A DNA stretch of 64,000 nt from Blautia liquoris (lineage in GTDB: Bacteria; Bacillota; Clostridia; Lachnospirales; Lachnospiraceae): positions 3,224,001-3,288,000 of the forward strand of contig NZ_CP063304.1 in NCBI RefSeq assembly GCF_015159595.1. The letters run 5' to 3'. Positions 37,711 through 46,719 of the stretch are shown here, piece by piece. Position numbers and translations under genes: made by a program. Positions within the stretch are counted from its first letter, which is position 1. Each line of letters starts with the position of its first letter. The notes under the pieces were generated by a model. That model was not told where the DNA came from. It saw only the letters and a list, made by a program, of their open reading frames with translations, and made no database searches.

Positions 37711-37754
37711 TTAAAAGGATTTTTAAACACAGCAAATGAAAGGAGAATGAATGG

Positions 37755-38567
37755 ATGGAGCATGCAAAAACAGCAGTTAAGAAGTACTGGAAGGTGTATG
37801 TCGCTGCGGTGGTTTTGGCAATACTATGTGATATGATTGGGACTGTAAAAATCAACACACCGATCGGAACACTGACATTATTTCCGATGGTATTTGCAGT
37901 CATACTTGGCGGTCTTTTAGGGCCGGATGTTCTGAAACTGCTGGATACTGAACAGTCTAAAGCCGGAGGATCTCTGGTACTGGTCGTATTAGCGCCATTT
38001 ATGGCCAAAATGGGGATCTCAGCAGGGGCAAATCTGGGCAAACTAGTAGCTGTTGGACCGGCACTTATTCTACAAGAGTTTGGTAATTTGGGAACTATTT
38101 TTTTATCACTGCCGATTGCACTTCTTCTTGGTTTGAAAAAAGAGGCGATCGGAGCCTGTTATTCAATTAACCGAGATTCAAATCTGGGACTTACCACCGA
38201 TATATATGGACCGGATGCAGCAGAGACAAAAGGTACATTCGCAGTCTATATTGTGGGCTCGGTAATCGGTACTGTCTTTATTAGCATATTGGCAAGTGCT
38301 GTGGCATCCTGGGACATCTTTCATCCCCTTGCTCTTGGAATGGCCAGTGGCGTGGGAAGCGGTTCTATGATGCTGGCAGCTACCGGTGTATTAGGGGAAA
38401 TATATCCGACTTATGCAGATGATATCATGGTACTTGGAGGTACCAGCGATATGCTTACCGGCATCATCGGGATATATATGGGCACCTTTATAGGATTGCC
38501 ACTGACCAGAAAATTGTACGCCTTGCTGGAGCCAAAATTAGGGAGAAAGAAGCAGAGGGAGAACTAG
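37755..38567 (+). CDS. DUF3100-type membrane protein, probable transporter subunit
   Basis: 270-residue protein with about eight membrane segments. Conserved-looking elements are GGLLGPDVLK, CYSINRDSNLGLTTDIYGPDAAETKG and ASGVGSGSMMLAATG. I recognise it as DUF3100, a family with no established function. It is immediately followed by a second small membrane protein (stop and start adjoin) and then by an amidohydrolase, so the two membrane proteins may import a substrate of that enzyme. Confidence 0.7.
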   Translation: MEHAKTAVKKYWKVYVAAVVLAILCDMIGTVKINTPIGTLTLFPMVFAVILGGLLGPDVLKLLDTEQSKAGGSLVLVVLAPFMAKMGISAGANLGKLVAVGPALILQEFGNLGTIFLSLPIALLLGLKKEAIGACYSINRDSNLGLTTDIYGPDAAETKGTFAVYIVGSVIGTVFISILASAVASWDIFHPLALGMASGVGSGSMMLAATGVLGEIYPTYADDIMVLGGTSDMLTGIIGIYMGTFIGLPLTRKLYALLEPKLGRKKQREN

Positions 38568-39029
38568 ATGATGAAAAGATATGTTATTTCGCAGACGGCA
38601 TTGTTATGTCTGGTGTCCGTCATCATGGTATTGACCAATCTGATTGGCTATCATATGCCCCTTGGTGATTCTATTCTCGGAATCTTCATACTCGATGCCA
38701 TCGCCTTATTCGGTTTATCGCTGAGCAAATTAATGAGCCGCTTTATTCATCTGCCTTCCATGATGTATGTGTCTCTCACTGCTCTTTTACTTGCCTGTCC
38801 GATCTCACCGATACAGAATTGGATCATAGAAACCACCTCACAGGTGGCATTTATGGCTCCTGTGACAGCTTTGGGAGCTTTCGCCGGGATTTCTCTGGGT
38901 AAGGATTTGAAAAATTTTGTTAAAATGGGTTGGAAGATGGTGCTTGTTACGTTGTTGGTTATTTCGGGGACCTTTATATTCTCTGCGTTGGTTGCAGATA
39001 TAGTTCTTAGATTAACCCATGTTGTTTAA
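38568..39029 (+). CDS. Small membrane protein partnered with the DUF3100 protein
   Basis: 153 residues with four to five membrane segments, no recognised motif. The ATG directly follows the stop of the DUF3100 gene (AGAGGGAG upstream), so the two are translated together and may form one permease. Confidence 0.65.
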   Translation: MMKRYVISQTALLCLVSVIMVLTNLIGYHMPLGDSILGIFILDAIALFGLSLSKLMSRFIHLPSMMYVSLTALLLACPISPIQNWIIETTSQVAFMAPVTALGAFAGISLGKDLKNFVKMGWKMVLVTLLVISGTFIFSALVADIVLRLTHVV

Positions 39030-39065
39030 TCAGGATGAAATCAGAGAAAGAGAGGAAAATTGCAA

Positions 39066-40403
39066 ATGGATACCTGTGATATTTTAATCAAAGGCTGTCG
39101 TATTCTGAGACCGGATATGTCAGTGTCAGATGTGTGTAGTGTAGTAATTCAAAACTCATATATCAAAAAAATCGGAAATGAAAAAGAGCTGGAAAATGAA
39201 TTTACCGCAAAAGAGTCTCTTGATGGAAGTGGAAAGCTTTTGATGCCGGGTCTGGTGGACGGTCATACACATACTTGCCAACAACTGCTCAGAGGACGAG
39301 TTTCTGATGAATATCCGATGGTCTGGACGAGATTTCTGGTTCCTTTTGAAAGTAATCTAAGACCAGAAGACTCTTATGTCAGTGCTCAGTTATCTTGTCT
39401 GGAAATGATAAAAAATGGAACCACTGCATTTGCCGATTCCGGTGGTGTACATATGGATCGGGTGGCTGATGCAGTCCTGGAGTCAGGTATGCGTGCAGCG
39501 ATAGCCAAATCAACGATGGATATGGGAAATGCCATCACCGGAGCGATGAAGGAAACTGCCGAAGAATCCATTGAACACACGCGGGAATTATACAAGAATT
39601 ATCATAATGCCGGCAATGGAAGAATTTCTATTTGGTTTGCAATTCGCCAGGTAATGACCTGCTCACCAAAACTAATCGAGATGGTCAGAGATTCCGCAGC
39701 CCAGTTACATACGGGCATTCATGCTCACCTATGTGAACACAAGGATGAAGTAAGTTACTGCCTGCAAAACTATAAGCTCCGTCCGGTTCAATTTCTGGAA
39801 TCTATGGGAGTACTAGGGCCTAATCTGTTAACCGCCCATAATGTCATGCTCTCAGATGAAGACATTTCCACTCTCGCAAAGCGGGATGTAAAGATTATTC
39901 ATTGCCCAAGAGCGAATCTGGCAAACCACGGATTCCCTAAAGCACCTCAGATTGTAAATGCAGGTCTAAACGTCGGACTTGGATGTGACGGCGCAGCTCC
40001 TTCTAATCTCGATTTGTTTGATGAAATGAAGATACTGCGTTACAGTATGATTGCATATTGGGGACTTCCTTCCTTTGATCCTGTAGTGATGACCTGTCCG
40101 ACCGTTCTTAAGATGGCGACCCAGGGAGGTGCGACAGCTATTGGTGAAGGCGAACGGCTGGGGAGTGTAGAAGAAGGAAAAAAGGCCGACGTTATCCTGT
40201 TAAATATCGATCAGCCACATCTGACTCCCTCACAAAATCTTGTGAATACGATTGTAGAGGCTGCGAATGGACACGATGTGACGGATTCTATTATTGATGG
40301 CAGAATTGTTATGAAGAACAGAGAAGTGCTGACACTGGATGAAGAAAAGATACGCAGAGAAGCACAGCTTCATATGGAGAGCATTATAAAAAGGGCATAT
40401 TAA
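39066..40403 (+). CDS. COG0402 amidohydrolase/deaminase
   Basis: 445 residues from the ATG at 39066, nine bases after AGAGG. It is a metal-dependent hydrolase of the SsnA/AtzA group: MPGLVDGHTHTCQQLLRGR (two metal His), TGIHAHLCEHKDEV (metal His), LTAHNVMLSDED, and GLGCDGAAPSN (metal Asp). Relatives deaminate S-adenosylhomocysteine, guanine or s-triazines; the exact substrate cannot be assigned. It lies 36 bases after the two membrane proteins. It differs clearly from the deaminase at 15031. Confidence 0.85.
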   Translation: MDTCDILIKGCRILRPDMSVSDVCSVVIQNSYIKKIGNEKELENEFTAKESLDGSGKLLMPGLVDGHTHTCQQLLRGRVSDEYPMVWTRFLVPFESNLRPEDSYVSAQLSCLEMIKNGTTAFADSGGVHMDRVADAVLESGMRAAIAKSTMDMGNAITGAMKETAEESIEHTRELYKNYHNAGNGRISIWFAIRQVMTCSPKLIEMVRDSAAQLHTGIHAHLCEHKDEVSYCLQNYKLRPVQFLESMGVLGPNLLTAHNVMLSDEDISTLAKRDVKIIHCPRANLANHGFPKAPQIVNAGLNVGLGCDGAAPSNLDLFDEMKILRYSMIAYWGLPSFDPVVMTCPTVLKMATQGGATAIGEGERLGSVEEGKKADVILLNIDQPHLTPSQNLVNTIVEAANGHDVTDSIIDGRIVMKNREVLTLDEEKIRREAQLHMESIIKRAY

Positions 40404-40472
40404 GTACCATGACCCATGGCATATCACAACTTCCTTACTACATGAGCAGTGATACTGGTTTCCGTATTAAAC

Positions 40473-40517
40473 TACTTTTTAAGTTATGTTGAAGTACTTT
40501 TTAAGTTATGTTAAAAT
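40473..40517 (+). promoter_or_regulatory. Promoter of the small DUF6440-like gene with two 18-bp direct repeats
   Basis: TTGAAG (40489-40494), 17-base spacer, TAAAAT (40512-40517). The sequence TACTTTTTAAGTTATGTT occurs twice, at 40473-40490 and 40495-40512, a 22-bp period of about two helical turns. One copy lies upstream of the -35 box and one fills the spacer, as expected for a regulator that covers the promoter. Confidence 0.6.
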
Positions 40518-40551
40518 ACAAACAAAATATTGAGATAAGTGAGGATCGAAT

Positions 40552-40731
40552 ATGATTAATAAAAAAGAAAAACGATTTGTCATAAAGGGTGAGGAGAGTT
40601 TTGAAGGTGGAAAATTAGTGGTCATCGTCGATAAGGAAACTGGTGTAAATTACATTTCTTATGTAGGTTTAGGTGCATCGGCATTAACACCTTTGTTAGA
40701 CGAAAAGGGAAATGTTATCGCGGAAAAATAG
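40552..40731 (+). CDS. Small DUF6440-like protein
   Basis: A 59-residue frame starting at ATG 40552 with GTGAGG upstream, ending in TAG. The sequence runs KRFVIKGEESFEGGKLVVI, VDKETGVNYISYVG and LTPLLDEKGNV; the DKETGVNY...GxxLTPLLDxxG pattern is what I recall for DUF6440 proteins, whose function is unknown. No signal or membrane segment. It has its own promoter and a hairpin downstream. Confidence 0.7.
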   Translation: MINKKEKRFVIKGEESFEGGKLVVIVDKETGVNYISYVGLGASALTPLLDEKGNVIAEK

Positions 40732-40820
40732 ATTAGCGTCTATAAAGGAGGGTAACACTGGAACATATGATGCCATGGTATTGTACCGTTGGCAACAGGT
40801 AATAAGGGAATATTGTAAAA

Positions 40821-40848
40821 CAGGGGTCAAAATTTCTTTTGACCCCTG
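40821..40848. terminator. Symmetric CAGGGGTCAAAA/TTTTGACCCCTG hairpin between convergent genes
   Basis: A perfect 12-bp stem with a four-base loop. A/T runs on both sides of the stem make it a plausible bidirectional terminator between the DUF6440-like gene and the formate dehydrogenase gene. It belongs to the same family as the hairpin at 631-656. Confidence 0.6.
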
Positions 40849-40902
40849 CATCATAGCATTGAGAGGTATACACCTGCACATCCCACTCTCTCCTATCATA
40901 TA

Positions 40903-43623
40903 TCACGCACGCTTAATACGCACTGCGCATGCTTTATATTCCGGTACATTTGCGAAGCTGTCGATTGCCGCATTTGTCAGGTAGTTGACATTTCCGTCTT
41001 CAAAATGGAAGGGCATAAATACTTCTCCGGACTTGACTTTATCTGCGACAATCGCTGTTGTCTCGATCTCGCCGCGCCGAGAGGCTACTTTTACCCGATC
41101 TCCATTCTTAATTCCAAGAGAATCTGCATCGACTTTATGCATCTCCATATAGGAGGAGGGACAAAGTTCGTTAAGTCCTTCCGTACGCTGTGTCATGGCT
41201 CCTGCATTATAGTGATACAACATACGGCCTGTAATCATGGTAAACGGGTATTCTTCATCCGGAAGTTCTGCGGAAGGCTGATACTTCGCCGGATAGAAAT
41301 ATCCAAGTCCTCTGGTGAACTTGTCTACATGTAAAATCGCCGCGCCTTTATCTTTTTCATCCTTGCATGGCCACTGCAAAGTTTCCCCTGCATCCAGGCG
41401 GGCATGGCTGATACCATGGTAGGAAGGCGTAAGTTCTGCAATTTCCTGCATAATCTCACTTGCACTCAATGTGGGCTGTGGATATCCCAGTCGGTTCATC
41501 ACATCGTAAAAGATCTCTGCATCCGGCCTCATATCTCCTTCAAGTTCCACTGCTTTCCGAATCCGCTGCACTCTTCTCTCAGAATTGGTAAAGGTGCCTT
41601 CCTTTTCTGCATATGACATGCCTGGCAGGACCACATCCGCATATTCGGCTGTTTTGGTCATAAACAGTTCCTGGACAACCAGAAAATCCAGGCTTTTGAG
41701 CATCTTTTTAATATGTGTGATATCCGGGTCGGTGCGCACCGGGTCTTCTCCGAAAATATACAACGCCTTCACCTTGCCCTCCGCAACGGCTTCCGGTATT
41801 CTTGTCGCTGTAAAACCGTCTGCAGAGCTTAGTGTTGTCCCCCAGTGTTCGGAAAACTTCTTTCGCACATCCGGATTCTTTACCTTTTGATAACCCGGAA
41901 AATCTCCCGGCAGGCATCCCATATCGCAGGCACCCTGCACATTGTTTTGTCCTCGTATCGGATTAATTCCGCAGCCGGAACGCCCAATTTTTCCCACCAT
42001 CATAGCCAGGTTGGACAGGCTCATCACACCTTCCGTACCGGTAGAGTGCTCCGTAACTCCCAGACTGTACATAATTGGAGCCTTCTTGGCTTTGGCATAC
42101 AGATGTGCCGCCTTTCGGAGGTCATCGGCATCAATACCGCAGATTTTTGCCACCTTTTCGGGTGTGTAATCTTTCAAGATCTCCTTCAATTCTTCAAAGC
42201 CCTCTGTGCGCTCTTTGATATATTCCATATCGGCCAGACCATCTTCCAGAATGATATGCATCATACCGTTGGCAAAGGCCACATTCGTTCCGGGCTTTAT
42301 CTGAAGATGTACTGCGGCACTTTTTGCCAGTCCAATACTTCTGGGATCGACAACGATTAATTTGCACCCCTCGCGTACTGCGCGGCGAATCTTTGACCCG
42401 AACACCGGGTATGCCTCCTCCGGATTGGTGCCTACAATCAGCATCACGTCTACATCAGGAGCTGTAATGTCATCGAATGGGTTTGTCATGGCACCCGATC
42501 CCAGTGTCGTTGCAAGACCCGCAACGGATGGGCTATGACAGACACGGGCGCAATTATCCACGTTGTTAGTTCCCACTGCCGCACGCATCATTTTCTGGAA
42601 CATATAATTGTCTTCATTTGATGAACGAGAGCAGGAGAATCCGGCAATTGCATCTGGTCCTTCTTCTTTCTTAATCTGCTTGAATTTATCTGCGATAAGG
42701 CTTAGCGCTTCCTCCCAGCTGGCCGGCTCGAAATTGCCATCTTTCTTTATTAGAGGACTCGTCAACCTGTCACCCGCATGTACAAATTTATAGGAACCAT
42801 ATCTTCCTTTCACACAAAGCATTCCCTGATTGGATGGACCTTTGGCAGGATCGACTCCAACGATTTTGCCGTTTTTGACCAACAGGTCATACTGACAGCC
42901 GACTGCACAATGTGGGCAGGTGGTTCGTGTAGAAGTCACTTCAAAGGACCGGTAATTCTTTTTTTGGTCGTAGGAAGAAAGAGCACCTGTAGGGCATGCA
43001 GAAACACAATTTCCGCAGGATTCACAAGTCGGATCTGTTCGGGCAATATCATAACAAGTAGAGATATGGGCATCAAATCCGCGCCCTGCTATACTGAGTA
43101 CATCGCGGCCCTGCAGCTTTTCACAGACACGTGTACATCTGTGGCACATGATACATTTGTCAGGGCGGAACTCATAAAAGCGATTCGTAGTGTCCGCCTC
43201 TGCGGATATGTGTTTTCCGATTGCAAAGCTGGTTCTCTCAACTCCATATTCCAGACAGTACTCCTGCAATTTACAGCTTCCGTTGCGCGCGCAGGTAAAA
43301 CAGTCCAGATTGTGGTTGCTAAGAAGCAGATCCAAGATAAATCTGCGTGCTTCCACAACTCGCTCGGAGCGAGTATAGACAACCATGTCTTCGGCACAGT
43401 GCTCGGAACAAGAGGGTACAAGACCTCCCTTTCGCCCGCCCTTTATCTCAACAATACACATACGACAGGAGGCATCGGGAGCCAGTTCTTTTAAGTAGCA
43501 GAGTGTCGGGATATTGATTCCCAGACTTTCGGCCGCTTTCAAAATCGTTGTACCTTCCGGCACAGTACACGACTGATTGTCTATGGTAAGTGTCACCATC
43601 TTGGTAGCAGAATTTATAACCAT
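40903..43623 (-). CDS. fdhA: NAD-linked formate dehydrogenase, molybdopterin catalytic subunit
   Basis: 906-residue cytoplasmic FdhF-type oxidoreductase. Domains: N-terminal [2Fe-2S] ferredoxin (about 9-85, PTLCYLKEL, CRMC), NuoG-like His-Cys [4Fe-4S] site (CFTCARNGSCKLQEYC), two [4Fe-4S] clusters (CIMCHRC; CESCGNCVSACP), then the Mo-bis-PGD domain starting TTCPHCAVGCQYDLL. The active site reads NCARVCHSPSVAG, with Cys where selenium enzymes have selenocysteine, so no Sec insertion is needed. The last about 110 residues are the dinucleotide-binding domain. With the NuoF- and NuoE-like genes it forms a soluble NAD(P)-reducing or electron-bifurcating complex acting on formate and CO2. Confidence 0.92.
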   Translation of the reverse strand: MVINSATKMVTLTIDNQSCTVPEGTTILKAAESLGINIPTLCYLKELAPDASCRMCIVEIKGGRKGGLVPSCSEHCAEDMVVYTRSERVVEARRFILDLLLSNHNLDCFTCARNGSCKLQEYCLEYGVERTSFAIGKHISAEADTTNRFYEFRPDKCIMCHRCTRVCEKLQGRDVLSIAGRGFDAHISTCYDIARTDPTCESCGNCVSACPTGALSSYDQKKNYRSFEVTSTRTTCPHCAVGCQYDLLVKNGKIVGVDPAKGPSNQGMLCVKGRYGSYKFVHAGDRLTSPLIKKDGNFEPASWEEALSLIADKFKQIKKEEGPDAIAGFSCSRSSNEDNYMFQKMMRAAVGTNNVDNCARVCHSPSVAGLATTLGSGAMTNPFDDITAPDVDVMLIVGTNPEEAYPVFGSKIRRAVREGCKLIVVDPRSIGLAKSAAVHLQIKPGTNVAFANGMMHIILEDGLADMEYIKERTEGFEELKEILKDYTPEKVAKICGIDADDLRKAAHLYAKAKKAPIMYSLGVTEHSTGTEGVMSLSNLAMMVGKIGRSGCGINPIRGQNNVQGACDMGCLPGDFPGYQKVKNPDVRKKFSEHWGTTLSSADGFTATRIPEAVAEGKVKALYIFGEDPVRTDPDITHIKKMLKSLDFLVVQELFMTKTAEYADVVLPGMSYAEKEGTFTNSERRVQRIRKAVELEGDMRPDAEIFYDVMNRLGYPQPTLSASEIMQEIAELTPSYHGISHARLDAGETLQWPCKDEKDKGAAILHVDKFTRGLGYFYPAKYQPSAELPDEEYPFTMITGRMLYHYNAGAMTQRTEGLNELCPSSYMEMHKVDADSLGIKNGDRVKVASRRGEIETTAIVADKVKSGEVFMPFHFEDGNVNYLTNAAIDSFANVPEYKACAVRIKRA

Positions 43624-43664
43624 CTATCCATACTTCCTTTCTGAATTAATTATTTTCTTTATTG

Positions 43665-44963
43665 TTAATCCCAATAAATAACTTCTACTGTATCGCCGGG
43701 TGAAATCGCTGTTCCCTGCTTCTGGTCAATAATACAGTTTGAATAGAGCATCTCCGACAAGACCGAGGATTGCTGATTCCTGTCATAAATATGTACCCCC
43801 TCATCATCGGCAAACGCCTGAAGAAACCGCCTTTTTTTTGCTTCCTTCATGTTTCCCTGTGCTACTGTCTTCCCTGTTTTTCTCCATACGAGGGAATCAT
43901 CCCCTGTCATCTTCGCCACAGCCGGCCAGAAAAACAACTGGAAATTCACCATCGCGGCAAAGGGGTAACCTGACAGACTCAGTATCAGTTTACCTTGAAA
44001 CAACGACGCCATAACAGGAGTACCGGGACGCATGTTCACTTTTTGAAAAATCCTTTCTGCTCCCATCTCTTCCAGTGCTCCTGCCAGAAAATCTCTCTTT
44101 CCCACAGAGAGTGCTCCAGTAGTAATAAGCAAATCTATCTCATTGATTTTCGTATTCACCAGTTCCGAAAAACTACTGGCATCGTCAGCACACACTTCCA
44201 TAAAGGACACATCCATGCCTTTGGACTTCAGCTTGGCTGCAATTGTATAAGCACTGCTTGGATAGACGCCCACTTTTCCTATTGGGCACGCAAGAGGCCT
44301 CAGCTCATTGCCTGTAGAGATAATACCCACCTTGGGAACGGTAAACACTGTGATCTCCGGAATTCCCAAACTGGCGAGAACACCGATATGTCCTGCATTC
44401 AGGCGAGTCCCGGAAGATATTATATGTCTTCCGGCTTCAATATCTTCCCCGATGTGACAATAGTTCTGCCAGGGCTCTGCTTCCACATAGATTTCTACTT
44501 GTTCCTGTCCATAATCGGTGTCTTCCTGCCGTATCACACAGTCGTATCCCTTTGGCACCATACCACCGGTCATGACGCGAACGGCTGTAAAAGCCTCTGC
44601 CGTCAGATAAATTTCATCCCCGGCACAAATCTCGCCGACAACCCGAAAGTGAATGGGGTGATCCCTGGAAGCCCCTTTTGTATCACAGCTTCGAAGTGCA
44701 TATCCATCCATTCCCGACTTTGGGAAATGAGGAACAGGCACCCTCGCTGTCACCTCCTCTGCACAGACTCTGCCGAGAGCCGATAAAAGATCCAGCTTCT
44801 CTGTTTTTGTATTCTTGTTCACACGTTTCGTCAGCAGTTCAAGTGCCTCTTCTAATTCTATTGCAGCCAATCGTGCGCATCCTTTCTCTCTCTTGTCTTT
44901 TGACAACACTTTCGTTGCCAAATCATCAGCTGATACATGCTTCGAATTCATGCCTATAAGCAT
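43665..44963 (-). CDS. moeA: Molybdopterin molybdotransferase MoeA
   Basis: Inserts molybdate into adenylylated molybdopterin. Up to 432 residues; motifs are PHFPKSGMDGYALRS, MTGGMVPKGYDCVIRQED, ISTGNELRPL and TTGALSVGKRDF (the family usually reads TTGGxSxGxxD; here Ala replaces the second Gly). The start is uncertain: ATG 44963 or 44951, both overlapping the end of the NuoF-like gene. It sits inside the formate dehydrogenase operon and supplies its cofactor. Confidence 0.9.
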   Translation of the reverse strand: MLIGMNSKHVSADDLATKVLSKDKREKGCARLAAIELEEALELLTKRVNKNTKTEKLDLLSALGRVCAEEVTARVPVPHFPKSGMDGYALRSCDTKGASRDHPIHFRVVGEICAGDEIYLTAEAFTAVRVMTGGMVPKGYDCVIRQEDTDYGQEQVEIYVEAEPWQNYCHIGEDIEAGRHIISSGTRLNAGHIGVLASLGIPEITVFTVPKVGIISTGNELRPLACPIGKVGVYPSSAYTIAAKLKSKGMDVSFMEVCADDASSFSELVNTKINEIDLLITTGALSVGKRDFLAGALEEMGAERIFQKVNMRPGTPVMASLFQGKLILSLSGYPFAAMVNFQLFFWPAVAKMTGDDSLVWRKTGKTVAQGNMKEAKKRRFLQAFADDEGVHIYDRNQQSSVLSEMLYSNCIIDQKQGTAISPGDTVEVIYWD

Positions 44964-46194
44964 TCACGGCAGACCTAGCGGAAATAGATACGGACTGACC
45001 AAGTCCGCAGGCTGACAGATTTGTGATAAGTTCGAGCATTTTTTCCAACTTTTCCATATCACCTCTCTCGCCTCCATGCCGCTGGAATTTCTGCAGCAAC
45101 TCCAAAAGACGTGTCGTGCCAAGTCTGCATGGGGTGCATTTCCCGCAAGATTCATGTACAAAGAACTCCATCACACTTGTCATATAATCCACGATATTTA
45201 CACTGGTATCCATGACTACGATCGCTCCCGAACCGATTGCCAGCTTGTTGCGCCGGAACTCTCCGTAGTCATACAGCAATCCATTTACCTGCTCACCCGT
45301 CCCAATCGGACCTGACTGACCGCCAAAGTGGATAAACTTGATAGGTCTTCCTGTAGCAGTTCCTCCGCCATATTCTTCACTGTAAAGTATTTCGTCCAAC
45401 GGAGTGCCAAGCGCAACCTCGTACACGCCACGATTTTTTATATGGCCGGACAGGCAGATGAGCTTTGTGCCCCCTCCATCTTTTGTCCCCAGATTTAAAA
45501 AGGCTTCTGCGCCCATATTGAGAATCGCAGGAACACAGGCAAAGGATTCCACATTGTTAACTAGTGTGGGTTTCAAGTAAAGCCCCACTTCTGCCAGATG
45601 TGGAGGTTTTACTCTCGGTCGTCCTGTTTTTCCCTCAATAGAGTTCAGGAGCGCAGAGTTTTCCCCACATACATAAGCACCGCCGCCGGAAACAATATGA
45701 AGATCATAGTTAAATCCCAGAATCCCCATGATATTTTCTCCGAGATATCCGGCCTGGCGCGCATGATCCAAAGCCTGTTGAAAAACTGCCTGAATATGCC
45801 GATATTCTCCTCTGATATAGATATAGCCATCATTTGAACCAAACACATAGCCTGCGATAATCATACCTTCTATCACACTCAGCGGATCCTGCTCCAAAAG
45901 CATCTTATCTTTAAATGTTCCCGGTTCACCTTCATCTGCATTGCAGACGATATACTTAGGTGTCTCCTGACTGCTATACAAGTGCCGCCATTTTTTTCCC
46001 AGCGGATAGCCAGCCCCGCCTCTGCCCATAAGCTTCGCTGTATCCAGTTCATCCAAGATCGCCTCTTCGTCCATAGCAACGGCCTTTTTCAATGCGTCAA
46101 AGCCACCATATTTTATAAACTCCTCCACAGAAGTGGAATCTGTCATCTTTCTTACTCTTTTTAAGAGTACTGGTTCCGTCAATGCCATATTCAT
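44926..46194 (-). CDS. NuoF-like NADH-binding subunit of the formate dehydrogenase complex
   Basis: 422-residue flavoprotein with the FMN/NADH site GRGGAGYPLGKKW, CNADEGEPGTFKD, GAYVCGENSALLNSIEG, and the [4Fe-4S] ligands ESCGKCTPCRLG followed by a fourth Cys near the C-terminus. It lacks the extra N-terminal thioredoxin-like and C-terminal ferredoxin domains of HydB-type subunits. It transfers electrons between NAD(H) and the iron-sulfur chain of the catalytic subunit. Confidence 0.92.
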   Translation of the reverse strand: MNMALTEPVLLKRVRKMTDSTSVEEFIKYGGFDALKKAVAMDEEAILDELDTAKLMGRGGAGYPLGKKWRHLYSSQETPKYIVCNADEGEPGTFKDKMLLEQDPLSVIEGMIIAGYVFGSNDGYIYIRGEYRHIQAVFQQALDHARQAGYLGENIMGILGFNYDLHIVSGGGAYVCGENSALLNSIEGKTGRPRVKPPHLAEVGLYLKPTLVNNVESFACVPAILNMGAEAFLNLGTKDGGGTKLICLSGHIKNRGVYEVALGTPLDEILYSEEYGGGTATGRPIKFIHFGGQSGPIGTGEQVNGLLYDYGEFRRNKLAIGSGAIVVMDTSVNIVDYMTSVMEFFVHESCGKCTPCRLGTTRLLELLQKFQRHGGERGDMEKLEKMLELITNLSACGLGQSVSISARSAVNAYRHEFEACIS

Positions 46195-46208
46195 TCTTCT
46201 CCTTTCGC

Positions 46209-46694
46209 CTATACGCGCTCTTTGCCGCTTCGCAGATCGTCAATCAATGCAGATATTTTTTCATCATCAAGATTGCCGATTACGGTGTCTTTGATTTTAA
46301 TAACCGGGCCGATATCACAAGCTCCCACACAGGGAATATAGTGATAGGCGAAAAGACCGTCATCCGTTGTCTTTCCGATCGGTACGCCAAGTTTCTTCTC
46401 CAGAGATAAACAGACTTCTTCCGATCGCGAAAAGTGGCACGGAGAACTATTGCAGATTTTCAGGACATAGTTTGCCTGTGGTTTTTCCTTTAACATTGCA
46501 TAAAAACTTATGATTTCATAGACTCTGCTTTCCGTCATATGCAGCTCTTCTGCTACCAGTGCCGCTGTCTCCTCATCAATATATCCTTCTTTTGAGTCAA
46601 ACTGGAGATTGATTAAAATCTCCAAAATATTTTCCTGTTTTCCCCCATTCTGACGAATAATCCTAAGTTTTTCTTCTTTTTCTCTTATATCCAT
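46209..46694 (-). CDS. NuoE-like [2Fe-2S] subunit of the formate dehydrogenase complex
   Basis: 161-residue thioredoxin-fold ferredoxin with Cys ligands in CNSSPCHFS and CVGACDIGPVI, the NuoE pattern. An N-terminal helical region (AALVAEELHMTESRVYEIISFYAML) is also standard. It ends 15 bases before the NuoF-like gene. Confidence 0.92.
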   Translation of the reverse strand: MDIREKEEKLRIIRQNGGKQENILEILINLQFDSKEGYIDEETAALVAEELHMTESRVYEIISFYAMLKEKPQANYVLKICNSSPCHFSRSEEVCLSLEKKLGVPIGKTTDDGLFAYHYIPCVGACDIGPVIKIKDTVIGNLDDEKISALIDDLRSGKERV

Positions 46695-46719
46695 CCCAAT
46701 GCGCCTCCCTTAAAAACAC

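Noticed and set aside
42778-43494. Antisense frame of 238 codons opposite the formate dehydrogenase N-terminus
   Set aside because: The opposite strand encodes a clearly conserved iron-sulfur protein; the antisense product has no recognisable motif.
43022-43623. Selenocysteine site in the formate dehydrogenase
   Set aside because: The active-site segment reads NCARVCHSPSVAG with an ordinary Cys codon; no in-frame TGA is present in the gene.
43995-44786. Antisense frame of 263 codons opposite moeA
   Set aside because: Shadow of the moeA reading frame; no start signal and no recognisable domain.
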